A stretch of 64,000 nucleotides of DNA from the NCBI GenBank assembly GCA_963695405.1, contig CAVOGJ010000012.1, positions 1 to 64,000 on the forward strand, written 5' to 3'. Under the pieces are notes generated by a model. The model saw nothing but the letters and a program-made list of their open reading frames with translations. It was not told the origin of the DNA and made no database searches. Shown here one piece after another: positions 1-9,007 of the stretch; within the stretch, counting starts at the first letter, position 1, and every line of letters begins with the position of its first letter. The stretch is from CAVOGJ01 sp963695405 (GTDB lineage: Bacteria > Planctomycetota > Planctomycetia > Pirellulales > Pirellulaceae). Made by a program: the position numbers and the translations under genes.

Positions 1-457
1 GCCGCCCGTGGGCCCCGGAGGGGCCTTCGGCGGCGGTGGCGGCGATCTGCCGGTACAATATCAGCTACCTGGCGACCTGCGGAGCGGGACAGGAAGTCGA
101 TCGACGATCCTCAGGCGAGGCACAAGAACGGGCTCCTGAACGATGTGCAGAGACGCGGCATGGCAAGGGGATGTATTCGGAGCTGGCAGAAAAGCCATGG
201 AGCTTATCATCCGCAAAGCTGAGCGTGACGACGCACGTGCCGCGTGGGAGATACGAAAGGCTGCCAGTCGGGTAAGTGCACGGTGTATTATCCCGATGAG
301 CTGTTAGCGGCCTGGGTCGACGGGAGGAGCTACGGATGGCTTGTTACAGGCTATCACGAGCGCCCTGCGTTGATTTCCAACTTTCGACACTACGACGGGA
401 GCGGGCGTCCATTGGGCGACCTTGCGAGACGCCAATTCCAATTATTACGGTTGCTTC
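1..457. other. no supported gene; starts in a GC-rich dispersed repeat
   Basis: No reading frame here has a convincing start, ribosome binding site or recognisable protein. The first ~45 bases are a GC-rich block that recurs at about 2205-2240 and 2455-2490 in this window (a 'ggcccGGAGGGGCC' type palindrome followed by a GGCGG run), so it is a dispersed repeat. Confidence 0.5.
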
Positions 458-907
458 ATGAAATATGCATGTTCGATTCTGGGAATTCTGGTAGGGCTCG
501 CAGCGCTTCTCTGGTGTCTGGCCGGTGCTGGTCTGTACGGCTCGCCGCTGAGCATCTTCCACGGCTGTCGCGAATTCTACTTCATCGTGGCTTTTCTGTT
601 GCTTGGCCCGTTGCTGTTTCTTCTGTCAGCCTTCCTTGTCTGGTGGAACCCTGCGCGAACGTCGCAACTGTTGATGGTCGGGGGCACGACGTCGGCGGTC
701 TGCCTGGGTCGCTATACCACCGTACCCGCTAACTTGGCTGCTGATGTTATTCCATTACTCATGCTGCTCATCGGACGGACACTGGCCTGCAGCACATCCG
801 CCGACGGCACATCGACCAAGAAATGTTTCTCCACGCGTCACTTGCTGATCCTCTCTGTCATCATAGCAGCGGCTGCCGCCACGGAGTGGTGGGACGTGGA
901 CCGATGA
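458..907 (+). CDS. possible small multi-pass membrane protein
   Basis: A frame of about 149 residues starting at the ATG at 458 has a hydrophobic N-terminus (MKYACSILGILVG...), a second strongly hydrophobic stretch (YFIVAFLLLGPLLFLLSAFLVWW), a third in the middle and a fourth close to the C-terminus (LLILSVIIAAAAA), so it reads as a four-helix inner-membrane protein. I chose the internal ATG because the longer frame adds residues with no hydrophobic or domain signal. I do not recognise the family, no strong Shine-Dalgarno precedes it, and the surrounding DNA is poorly coding; it could be a decayed gene. Confidence 0.35.
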   Translation: MKYACSILGILVGLAALLWCLAGAGLYGSPLSIFHGCREFYFIVAFLLLGPLLFLLSAFLVWWNPARTSQLLMVGGTTSAVCLGRYTTVPANLAADVIPLLMLLIGRTLACSTSADGTSTKKCFSTRHLLILSVIIAAAAATEWWDVDR

Positions 908-1647
908 TGCCACTCACAGAATCATCACGACTTGTCCAGCAAGTCCGCTCAAACACTTGCTGGCTCATCGCGAGTTCGTCTACGCGTGAATAGTTCTGCC
1001 AGCGGCTATGGGCAACCCGCTAGGGTGGAAGGATCGATCGATCCGTGACCATCCCTCGGCGGTTGCCGATACCTGGAACCAGTTACTGGAAAGCTGCAAT
1101 TGTCAGGTCGTGGATCACCAGAGGCAGCCGGATGGTGCGATGACCTGGACGTATCGGTGCGGACGAATGGAGCGCGTCGTCGTCAAGACCTACCACGCCG
1201 TCCATTTCCTCGGGTGCGGCTGGGGCAGTCGCATGGCAAATCGATGAGTTTCCGCCTACTCGGTCGTGGTTGGAGATTTCTTGGGAGAAGTAGGTCGCGT
1301 GGCCAGATTTGGCGTCTCTCGGGGAAGCAACGGGACGGACACGCTGGACGCTCCGCTCGCCGCTTAACGCGGACCCGTATTACCGCAAGTGCGGTTTCGT
1401 CGGTGATCACCGCAGCGTCTACCAATCGCCGCGGTATTGCGCTGAACTGCATTCCAATGGAAAAGCATCTCTTGTAGCAGGGCACGGTGCGCACTGTCAC
1501 TGCGCCGCCGGCCTGCGAGGCGTGTGGAAAGGTGCGACGTGGGGTCCTCTGCGTGCTCGTTTGCACACCGACCGGGAGCTCACTCCTATTCCCACGGTTA
1601 GGCCTGGCTGTAGCGCCCATTTTAGGGGCTTAGGACCGAAATAACCG
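908..1647. other. no supported gene
   Basis: Overlapping frames on both strands are short, rich in Arg/Ser/Pro and lack ribosome binding sites or recognisable motifs. I see no gene here. Confidence 0.45.
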
Positions 1648-2046
1648 TTGGCTCGTAGAATGACTTTGTTATCCGGCCTGCAATCAGCCCCGCACTCTCT
1701 GCCGAGCGCAAGAGCGCCGATCGGCAGCACGTGGCAGGCGGCTTGCCGCGCAATCTTGCTAAACTCTCGGCCTCTCAGTTTAACAGGGGCTGCCGAATTC
1801 TTTTTCTCGCACCTCCCAAGGCATCCCGAACGCGGGGCCTTTGTCGACCAAGTTCTCACTCCTGCGGAGCTGGCCCTGTACCGCCAACCACCGCGACTGA
1901 GAAAAGACTTAGTCCCCTGGTTGGATGCGGCCCGCGCGGCGGAGCACTGTCAGCTCTGGCAACGGGCCATGGCCCGCCGCGATCTCAATGACGGCGAGGC
2001 TGTCCGCCTGGAGGACGTGCGAGGCAAAGCTTATTTACAGAAATAA
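1648..2046 (+). CDS. doubtful hypothetical ORF, only the C-terminal half looks coding
   Basis: The last ~65 residues (from about VLTPAELALYRQPP to LEDVRGKAYLQK) have balanced composition and could be a genuine protein tail; the first half does not look coding. Supporting this, the last ~11 codons plus flanking DNA occur again 237 bp downstream, still encoding LEDVRANAYLQK and a stop. I do not recognise the family. It may be the 3' fragment of a gene that was duplicated and eroded. Confidence 0.22.
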   Translation: MARRMTLLSGLQSAPHSLPSARAPIGSTWQAACRAILLNSRPLSLTGAAEFFFSHLPRHPERGAFVDQVLTPAELALYRQPPRLRKDLVPWLDAARAAEHCQLWQRAMARRDLNDGEAVRLEDVRGKAYLQK

Positions 2047-2322
2047 GCCGTGGCCATCTCGGGATGAGTGATTCTCGGACACGATGTCCTAAGCTAGTGG
2101 ACGGCGCTATGGCGACTGACGTCCCATGCGCCAGTGCTGTCCAAGCCCTGTACACGTGGCAAAGGGGACATGCGTTAGCGGGGACAGCAGGCCAACGTAG
2201 CCGCCAGATGCCGCCCGTGGGCCCGGAGGGGCCGTGCGGGCGGGCTGGAGGACGTGCGAGCCAACGCTTATTTACAGAAATAAGAAATGGCTATTTCAAG
2301 GTGAGTGATTCTCGGACACGAT
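2008..2322 (+). repeat. decayed tandem duplication, 237 bp period
   Basis: Units 2008-2085 and 2245-2322 match over about 78 bp: both contain CTGGAGGACGTGCGAG, CTTATTTACAGAAATAAG and TGATTCTCGGACACGAT in the same order. Between them and after the second unit lies the GC-rich GGAGGGGCC palindrome block (about 2205-2240 and 2455-2490). The unit carries the last codons and stop of an upstream frame. Confidence 0.7.
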
Positions 2323-2897
2323 TTCCGAGCTGCGGCCACGGAGCGATGCCGCGTCACGTTCCGGCTTCAAAGCTGACAAGGCTATGCTGAATGTCACTGA
2401 GCACGCGGCAAAGGCGACGTGCGAAAGCGGGAACCGAGGCCAACGTAGCCGCCAGATGCCGCCAGTTGGCCCCGGAGGGGCCTTGGGCGGCGGTGGCGGC
2501 GCAGGGCACATGATCGCATGCAATACGACGCACGAGTCTTCACAGCCCGCCGAGGGCACGCGTACCTCTGTAGGCTACGGATCAGTTATGTGAGGGGTCC
2601 TTTTCTTTGCCACGCCCGGCCAAAATTCGTTGTCTCATGAACGGAGAAATTTAACCTTTTATGAGACTTTGATTTCCGAGATGGCAATTTGGATACGAGA
2701 CGTAGTAAGTTAAGCCCCGCCAGGGACTTCAGGTCGGTCAACGCCGGGAAAACGAACGATGTCCAAGATGCCCCCGCGTTGTCCAACGAGCCATTCGTCA
2801 ACTAAGGCCCATAGCCTCGGTTTCAAGGCGGCGGACGATTTCCCTACCGCGTTTTCGGAAGTCCTTTGACTAGCGACTGAGTCCTACGCATGACGGG

Positions 2898-3965
2898 TCA
2901 ACGTTGTCTGAATGTAGCCAATCCGACGAAGCTCGCGATCCACAGAATTCCCATGCTTGGCTCAGGCACGGCGCTAACGCCATCGGATGACGTGAACTTA
3001 TTCGCGTTCCAGATATTGAAGTCGGAGGTATCCACAACACCCTCGGCGTTGAAATCGCCCGCACTCCAGGCCGCCACGCTGGTGAACTTGTTGTTGTTCC
3101 AGACGTTGAAGTCGGAAGTATCCACCACGCCGTCCAGGTTGGCGTCACCCAGTAGGTACGGATTGCCGGAAGGCAGATTTTCCGCTACGGCCGCCGCCAG
3201 CCATTGATCCCGGTCCAGTACGTCGACGAGTTGGTCGCCATTGAGATCGAAGTTGGGATCATGTGTCGTCCCGGAGATTTCCGCAATAAGCAAGTCAATG
3301 TCGGCGATGCTGCACAGCGCATCACCTGTGAGATCACAGGTCAGTGCGACCCCCGCCCAAGCCAGCCCGAACTCTTCGCTCAACAGGTCGCCAAAGACGT
3401 TGGAGTCATAACTCACGCGAATCCCATAGCGGCCCGACTGCGGCAACTCGAACGAGAGATGCTCGACGGGCGTGTAAGCGCTTTGCGACTCGGAATAGAG
3501 CGTCGTAAACGTGTCGTCCCAGATCTGCAGCTCCAGGTTGGCGAAACCAGCGTCAATTTGGTTGTCCACGTCGATATAGGACCGGTCGCGGAACCAGGTA
3601 AGGGTGGCGTTGAGCGTCGAATCACCCTGCATGGGCGTGCTGATCACATAATCGGTGTGGCCGACCAAATTGACGTCTGCAAAGTCCCAACCAATTACCT
3701 GGTCGGTCACGCCTCCGTCGGTCCCCGTCAGATCGTTTTGCCCGGTCAGGTATTGGGTAAACGTCTGATCCAGGTCCAATGCCCCGGCCCCAGCTTTGAA
3801 ATCGAGGGCCTGAGTCGTCACAACGCCGCCGTTTCCATTGGGATGCGGGACCTGTCCGTTGTCCCAACTTGAAATCTTGCGTGCGGAGTTGAGAAGGTTC
3901 GCCTTCACGACGCGGGTGTCACGTGACGTATCGGGAAGTGCAAATTCCCTCGCTACGCTCTTCAT
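2898..3965 (-). pseudogene. C-terminal part of a subtilase-like secreted protein with dockerin repeats and PEP-CTERM signal
   Basis: The 355-residue frame begins inside what looks like the end of a subtilisin-family catalytic domain (VVKANLLNSARK resembles the conserved region near that C-terminus), but the Asp/His/Ser catalytic motifs are absent. A beta-rich region follows, then two Ca-binding dockerin-like repeats (about residues 212-260 and 275-330, the latter with two copies of GxVDTSDFNxWNxNKF). The tail VPEPSMGILWIASFVGLATFRQR is a PEP-CTERM sorting signal. There is no signal peptide. The upstream DNA immediately enters a hairpin and IS fragments, so the 5' part was probably lost to a transposition. 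It could also be a new short gene, but lack of a signal peptide argues against function. Confidence 0.65.
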
Positions 3966-3998
3966 TAACGTGACGCCGGGGTGGTGTAACTAAAAACA

Positions 3999-4041
3999 CA
4001 GAGGCATTCCGGCGTAGCATAGCGTAGCCGGAATGCCTCTG
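3999..4041. repeat. perfect 15-bp inverted repeat
   Basis: CAGAGGCATTCCGGC at 3999-4013 is answered by its exact reverse complement at 4027-4041 across a 13-bp loop. It sits between the truncated subtilase gene and the IS256 remnant, so it may be a terminator or an insertion-element end. There is no T-tract. Confidence 0.7.
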
Positions 4042-4117
4042 GTAGTCCCGCTTGAAAAGCGTGGGCCAATGTTGATCTTCTCTTCGCTGGACATCACTCA
4101 AGCGAAAGGAGACCCCC

Positions 4118-4365
4118 ATGACCCACGAGGATCAATCTACCCGTTTCGAGGAGCTCCTCCAACTACTGAGCGAGCAAGGTTTCGATGGCATGGCCGAAGC
4201 GATTGAAATTCTGATGAATGAAGCGATGAAGCTGGAACGGGCGAATGCGTCGGCGCAATGCCGTATCAACGCACAGAGTCGCGGAACGGCTGGGCGTTTA
4301 CTTTCAGTTCTATTGCGAGCGAAGGATCCACCAAAGTTTGAACTACGTACCCCAGCGTCCGTGTA
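4118..4365 (+). pseudogene. IS256-family transposase N-terminus, frameshifted and joined to an IS3/IS481-type integrase tail
   Basis: A good ribosome binding site (AAGGAG, 6 bp before the ATG) precedes MTHEDQSTRFEELLQLLSEQG, and the protein continues to LMNEAMKLERAN in the manner of IS256 transposase N-termini. Near 4245 the family match moves to another frame (ECVGAMPYQRTESRNGWAF), revealing a frameshift. From about 4293 a third frame encodes VYFQFYCERRIHQSLNYVPQRP, which resembles the C-terminus of IS3/IS481 integrase-core transposases (FYNxxRxHxSLxY). So two unrelated transposon fragments abut. Neither can be active. Confidence 0.7.
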
Positions 4366-4703
4366 CCGAAGCGAGGCTCACGAGGCCACCTCATGAACCG
4401 GCACAGGAACTTTGAGAAAATCGAGCTCGAGACTTGGCTCCTAACGAGCGCCAACAGTTCGTCTCGACCCTGAGTACCCCCAAAAAATGGTTCCTCTCCC
4501 AATACGACAAAACCTTTGCGGCGGAGCGACCGAAGAAAAAGTCGGCGCTCGAGAATCTCTGCTCGAGAACAGAGTTAAGATGGGAAAACGAAAAAGACCG
4601 GAAACCGAACACCGCCACTGCGGCCGCGCGACACCTGTGAAGGGTGTCGCGGGCCGCTAAGGCGATTGGCTACACCTTAAACAACCCGGTTGACTGTCCA
4701 ACC

Positions 4704-4969
4704 AATGGGGTCCACCTCAGTTGGCCGACTTGGCTGCGGAGCTGTCGATGCCGATCGCCACACTCCATCGTTGGCGACGCGTTGGATGGGTCGCGTCGCG
4801 AAAGGCGCCAATCGGAGCAGGACGTTGGGCAATCTATGCTGATGCCAAAGAAATCGAACGGATGCACGAGCTCCGGTCAGCAACGCGGACCTGGCCACCC
4901 ATCTATCCAACGGAACTCACCACCCCGAAACCACCCAAAAAAACAGACGCTACACAACAGCAATGCTAG
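4704..4969 (+). pseudogene. C-terminal HTH fragment of a recombinase-like protein
   Basis: The frame encodes a helix-turn-helix segment (LADLAAELSMPIATLHRWRRV, GWVASRK, GRWAIYADAKEIERM) and a Pro-rich tail (TELTTPKPPKKTD). From memory this combination forms the C-terminal part of large serine recombinase-like proteins in planctomycetes, where the HTH reads the DNA. No resolvase catalytic domain is present upstream, so this is a remnant within the transposon graveyard. An isolated small DNA-binding protein is possible but there is no ribosome binding site. Confidence 0.5.
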
Positions 4970-4999
4970 CGTGATAAACTGTCAACTTAGGAGGTATTA

Positions 5000-5246
5000 T
5001 GATTGGCAAGTCGAATTGTACTTCCGCGTAATCAAGCAACTCTTCGGATGTCGGCATTCGCTCAGCACGAAGTCAGAGCGCGTCACCATCCAGTTTTACA
5101 TGGCGATCATCGCCTGCATCATGATTCTATCGATCACCGGTAAGACGCCGACCAAGCGAACGTACGAGATGCTTTGCTACTACTTGTTAGGCTGGGCGAC
5201 GTTTGAGGACCTGGAGGGACAAATCAAAAAACTGAAATCCGCGTAA
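5000..5246 (+). pseudogene. C-terminal fragment of an IS4-family transposase
   Basis: The frame encodes WQVELYFRVIKQLFGCRH, then a segment containing AIIACIMIL, then TGKTPTKRTYEMLCYYLLGWA. This is the C-terminal portion of IS4-type DDE transposases: the W-x-V-E-L-x-F motif carries the catalytic Glu (YREK-like region). The upstream two catalytic Asp regions are missing; the frame upstream of 5000 belongs to the recombinase fragment and to non-coding sequence. Confidence 0.75.
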
Positions 5247-5460
5247 CCTGAGCAACGCTACGTCGCCACGCATCGCGCCGTTTCATGCTGCGCCTTCGGT
5301 AAATCAACGCTGTCCAATCTCTTATCCACGCCGCCAATTTTCGGCAAACTAGCAAAACCACGAATGTCGCTCGAGAGGCAAATCGCTGCTACTATCGCCG
5401 ATCAACGATCGTGCCGAATAGGAGCGGCTGGTTTCCAGTGGTTGCCGATCTGCGGAGGAC

Positions 5461-6163
5461 TTACGAGCTTCTCCCATGGTCGGATATTTGTCTCCGATTG
5501 TCGTGAGCAGAACGGAATCGTGCGTCATAGGTGGCACGATGACTACTTATTATAATCGCCCGGATGACTTGCGCACGAACAAATAAGACATACGTGCTCA
5601 CTACCAGAACCCACAACGGAAAAAGTAGCGCGATCCAGGCAAAATCAGTAATGACCAGTAGCAAGACCAAGCCAAACGCAAAGCCGATGAACGACACCGG
5701 GCGTGACAGCACCGACGTCCGCAGACCAATCATGGAAGTCACAAACATGAACACGGCGGCCATCCGCATACCAAACGTGTTCATCAGGGCGTAGGCCATG
5801 CCTCGGCCAGCGTGGTAGCTTGCGTTTTCGTCTGGCAAACCGCCGCTACTGCCGAACGTATCCAGCAGTCCTCTGGAGACGGCCACCGCGGCGAACAGCA
5901 TGGCAACAAACAGCAGGCCGCTACCCAGGAACACTGTGGCGAAGAAACGATCTTCGAGCAGGCCGATGTGGTTACGCAGCACTGCCATGAACCACAGGAA
6001 GGCCAGTCCTGCGAAGGGAACGAGATTCAATGACAATACTACCTGCTCCCGCAAGACCGGGTTGCTAAGCCAGATGCCAGGATCCGCCGGATCTGCGGGG
6101 ACCGCTCAGCCGAATGAGCACCAGGCTGACAATAAACAGCGCGGCGAAGACAATGCCGCTCAT
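5461..6163 (-). pseudogene. multi-pass membrane protein gene with one frameshift
   Basis: The main frame (from about 6105 down to 5461) encodes at least four hydrophobic helices, including NLVPFAGLAFLWFMAVLRN, FFATVFLGSGLLFVAMLFAA and FGLVLLLVITDFAWIALLFPL. This resembles an uncharacterised bacterial membrane family whose N-terminus carries another helix. That helix is present but in a different frame: ATG at 6163 starts MSGIVFAALFIVSLVLIRLSG, and the match moves to ADPADPGIWLSNPVLREQ near 6095. One indel in the 6090-6110 stretch would restore a ~225-residue protein. It may be a real pseudogene or a sequencing error; neighbouring genes are also frameshifted. Function unknown. Confidence 0.6.
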
Positions 6164-6374
6164 GGCGACGATGCGGCGGCGGCGGCGGAATTGGTCGACG
6201 CTCAGGGTTGGTATTCAAATCGCATCATTCCTCGACAATTCCATGGGCGATCCATCAATGGTGACCACGATGGCAAACATCACCGCCCACAGATTGATTA
6301 CAAACGGTCACCTTCTCCCTCGTCTGCCATGTGACCCGTCATCGCAGGGCAGGCGAATGAGATGTGCTGGGCTT

Positions 6375-6437
6375 GTGTCGTCTTTCGCTCCGCGAAAGAA
6401 GCGGACAACACCACTTTCGTCGAGCGAAAGACGACAC
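6375..6437. repeat. REP-like palindrome, copy A
   Basis: Arms GTCGTCTTTCGCTCCGCGAAAG and CTTTCG..GAGCGAAAGACGAC are near-inverted around a short variable core. It is the most diverged of four copies (others at 8833, 8921 and 12388). It lies just 3' of the duplicated cax fragment, matching the position of copy C relative to the intact cax gene. Confidence 0.8.
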
Positions 6438-6461
6438 GAAGCGACCACTCGGCCTGCCATT

Positions 6462-6590
6462 TCACTCCATCGGCGGTAACCGGTACAGCGTTGTGGCGAA
6501 GTTCGCATCGACCCGTAGTAACAACACCCCCACCAACCAGGTCGCCAGCCCGTTGTTCGTTAACGACGTTGCGGTGAGGGCGGCGATCAG
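6462..6590 (-). pseudogene. duplicated 3' end of a Cax antiporter gene
   Basis: Reading the minus strand from 6590 gives LIAALTATSLTNNG, then LATWLVGVLLLRVDANFATT and LYRLPPME plus stop. This aligns residue for residue with the C-terminus of the intact antiporter encoded at 9008-10099 (LIATFTAALVTNSGRS, WFVGVLLLWVYTIFAMTLYLLPPGA). The fragment begins directly at the stop codon of the preceding Ser/Gly-rich gene, and the flanking downstream DNA, including a REP-like palindrome, is also similar to that 3' of the intact gene. It is the scar of a partial segmental duplication. Confidence 0.8.
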
Positions 6591-7910
6591 CTACTTCTCG
6601 GCCGTCGGATCATTCAATCTTACCATCAACCATTGCTGGGTTTGGCCGTCAGCGAAATGCACGAGCGCAGGCGCCGAGTCCTCGGTAAGATTCACCAGCC
6701 CGGTCTCCATAATAGGCCGGGTTTGACCCTCTACGGCCCAAGCGCAGCGTTGGGACTGCTTGTCAGCCATGCCTTCGATGGTTTGCGTCTTATTGGTGGC
6801 CGTGTTATTCAGCGTACCCGAAATGATGCCTTCCTTGCTGATGGCTAATTGCAGGAACATGGTTGGATCGGGACCCGATGCCTGGCCATCTTGTGTCAGC
6901 GCGAATACGCCCAACGGCATCCAGTCACCCTGCTCGGGAGCAACATCGGCGCGCTGGCCACGATGTCCTCTGCCTGCTGCGTATACTCTTCCGCTGTCGC
7001 AACTGGCTGACCGTCTTGATAGACCATGTCATCCTCATAGTAGACATCTTCGCCGTAATCGTACGAAGCCGCTTCACTACCGGCATAGCCACCAACCCAT
7101 CCGGTCAGTGCGCCCCAAGTCGCCCAACGGTAGGGCCGGTTGATGCGCCAGGCCGCCCAGTTGGGATGGTCCGACCAAAAGTCCAGTCGCGGATGATTCT
7201 CCTGCACTTGATCGCGGACTTCGTCCCGCCGCTGCATGCGATGATCCTGGTATTGCTGACGGTTTTCGATGCGCCCGGCGCGATTGTCCGAGATGGATCG
7301 ATTCGCCAAGTCGGTACGCGCACCCCGGCCTGCCGCAGGGCGTGAGGCAACACCAGACCCCACACCTCCATCGGGCCGCACTCCACCCGCGGGAAGTGTT
7401 GCGGGACGCGTTCCGCCGCCTTGCAGGAAGTCGGACACCGCACCACCGGTGACGGTGCCAGACAGGTTTCCCAGGACGACCGGCGGGAAGCGTACTCGGG
7501 CGACCGGCGCCGCCCCCGGGACTGAGATTCAAGAAGCTCTGCAGCTGCCCGGAGGAAGGACGTGTGACGGCACCCGTGCCGGGCCGGGCTCCACTGCCAA
7601 CTCCCGTCCCTGGACGAGCGGCAGCGCCCCCTGCTGGGCGTGTGCCAACTCCCGCCCCGGGACGCGCGCCCCCTGGACTCGATGGACGATTGATCGATGG
7701 CGAGGGACGGCTCATCGATGGGGAGGGGCGGCTCGTCGGCATGGAAGCGCGGCTCATGGACGGGGAGCGACCCATCGATGGACTCGGACGACTCATGCCC
7801 CCGCCCCCACGGCCGCCCCCACCACGGCCGCCACGAGCGACCACTTCACTATGCGCTATGAGAAGTATCAAGAAAGATAGCAAGCCGATTCGAATGGCCA
7901 TTCTGATCAT
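6591..7910 (-). pseudogene. secreted Gly/Ser/Arg/Pro-rich protein gene with two frameshifts
   Basis: ATG at 7910 starts a signal peptide (MIRMAIRIGLLSFLILLIAHSEVVA) and a low-complexity region with RPSPSM repeats (residues ~30-150). Near 7450-7480 the frame must change to continue as GNLSGTVTGGAVSDFLQGG, followed by NRSISDNRAGRIENRQQYQDH, a NRPYRWATWGALTGWVGGYAG hydrophobic hairpin and an acidic stretch. Near 6935 it changes again to EQGDWMPLGVFALTQDGQ and ends ...WLMVRLNDPTAEK. The three segments fit one protein of about 435 residues; from memory such proteins occur in planctomycetes, sometimes labelled mu-protocadherin-like. The first two-thirds is presumably envelope-associated; function unknown. 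The two indels make it a pseudogene unless they are sequence errors. Confidence 0.65.
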
Positions 7911-7914
7911 CGTC

Positions 7915-8814
7915 TTATTCCTTTTCCTTGGTTATTTTGACTTCGTCTATGTTGGGTAGCATTTCGCCATCCACCATGCGGTTGATGGACTGCAGGGTAA
8001 ACGAGCCGTCATTCAGATAGGTGAAAATGTTCACGGCCGAAGACTTACGCCCGTCCGGCAAGACTCCACTTTGCTGATTGGACCAGCGATTGTCTTTCCG
8101 CGACCACGTACCTTGACCAAAGCCACCGTCGGAGTCAAAGGCCCAAGAGCGAATTTGCTTGGCGGCGGGGTCCCAGCCGATGATCTGCATACCCGATAGG
8201 TCGATGCGATCAAGGACCTGGACCGAGAAGGATCGCACCAAGAAGTTATTGTTCTTGGCCCAATGGCATTCCGTCATCACGGTGGCCTGGTCATCTTGAT
8301 CGATCCAGCGACCCACCATCCATTCCAGTTCTTTCAGTTGCTCGTAGTGCGACGGGACCGGGATCACATCCTCCTCCGTTACGCGGTCCAGTAGCCATTT
8401 GCCATCGTGCTTGACATAGACTGCGGTGTAATCGCTCTCTTCCAAGGTCTGTTCCGCTTCGATGAGCCTGGCCGAACCATGCTCCACGGCGACGCCGGGT
8501 GAAATGAAGTCGATGGAATGCGTCGTCGCCTCGAGCTTGATTCCTTTGGATTCGGCGAAGATGTCCGCGAATTGTGTTCGGATCGCCTCGCGGCCGACAA
8601 CCTGGACTCCACTGAGCGGGTTCGTGTAAACCGCCTCGGGCGACCAAATGACGCCAAAGTCCTTCGCATCAGCTCCATTAAATGCGACCACGTAGGACTC
8701 AACGGCCTTGCGAATCGTCGCTTCCTCGTCCGCTTGACTTGCCGGCTCAGCCGCCATGGCCGCTGCCAGACTGCAAGCCGTCAGGGCAATGGTAAGTATT
8801 CCTCTCTTCATCAT
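7915..8814 (-). CDS. secreted SnoaL-like/SgcJ-type protein
   Basis: I start at the double ATG 8814/8811 because AAGGAG lies just upstream; a longer frame runs through REP palindromes and is not coding. A signal peptide (KRGILTIALTACSLAAAMA) is followed by an NTF2-like domain (residues ~25-145: IRKAVESYVVAFNGADAKDF, SPEAVYTNPLSG, YTAVYVKHDGKWLLDRVTE) of the SgcJ/EcaC/SnoaL-like type. The C-terminal half (LEWMVGRWIDQDD ... INRMVDGEMLPNIDEVKI) resembles lipocalin-like DUF1579-type domains in such fusions. It probably acts in the periplasm as a small-molecule-binding protein; no catalytic activity can be assigned. The Cax gene is upstream on the same strand, separated by two REP-like palindromes. 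Confidence 0.75.
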   Translation of the reverse strand: MMKRGILTIALTACSLAAAMAAEPASQADEEATIRKAVESYVVAFNGADAKDFGVIWSPEAVYTNPLSGVQVVGREAIRTQFADIFAESKGIKLEATTHSIDFISPGVAVEHGSARLIEAEQTLEESDYTAVYVKHDGKWLLDRVTEEDVIPVPSHYEQLKELEWMVGRWIDQDDQATVMTECHWAKNNNFLVRSFSVQVLDRIDLSGMQIIGWDPAAKQIRSWAFDSDGGFGQGTWSRKDNRWSNQQSGVLPDGRKSSAVNIFTYLNDGSFTLQSINRMVDGEMLPNIDEVKITKEKE

Positions 8815-8832
8815 TTTCTCCTTGAATCGTAA

Positions 8833-8896
8833 GTGTCGCCTTTCGCTCCGCGAAAGCGTTGTGTTTCGTTTCTTTCGCGGAGCGAAAGACGACAAT
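8833..8896. repeat. REP-like palindrome, copy B
   Basis: GTCGCCTTTCGCTCCGCGAAAG, a ~13-bp core with GTGTTTCGTTT, then CTTTCGCGGAGCGAAAGACGAC. The arms form a strong imperfect hairpin with a T:G-type mismatch. It lies 19 bp upstream of the SnoaL-like gene start, next to copy C. Confidence 0.85.
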
Positions 8897-8920
8897 CTGC
8901 GTCCGCCCAACGTGCCACCA

Positions 8921-8984
8921 GTGTCGCCTTTCGCTCCGCGAAAGTGCCGTGTTTCGTTTCTTTCGCGGAGCGAAAGACGACAAT
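8921..8984. repeat. REP-like palindrome, copy C
   Basis: Almost identical to copy B (arms TTTCGCTCCGCGAAAG / CTTTCGCGGAGCGAAAG) and in the same orientation, 88 bp away. It sits 24 bp downstream of the cax stop codon, where it may also act as a 3' stabilising hairpin. Confidence 0.85.
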
Positions 8985-9007
8985 CTTCGCCCGGTCGGAT
9001 TGCCATT

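Noticed and set aside
7562..7880. Plus-strand frames rich in Pro, Arg and Gly opposite the Ser/Gly-rich gene
   Set aside because: Shadow of the repetitive minus-strand gene; no start signal.
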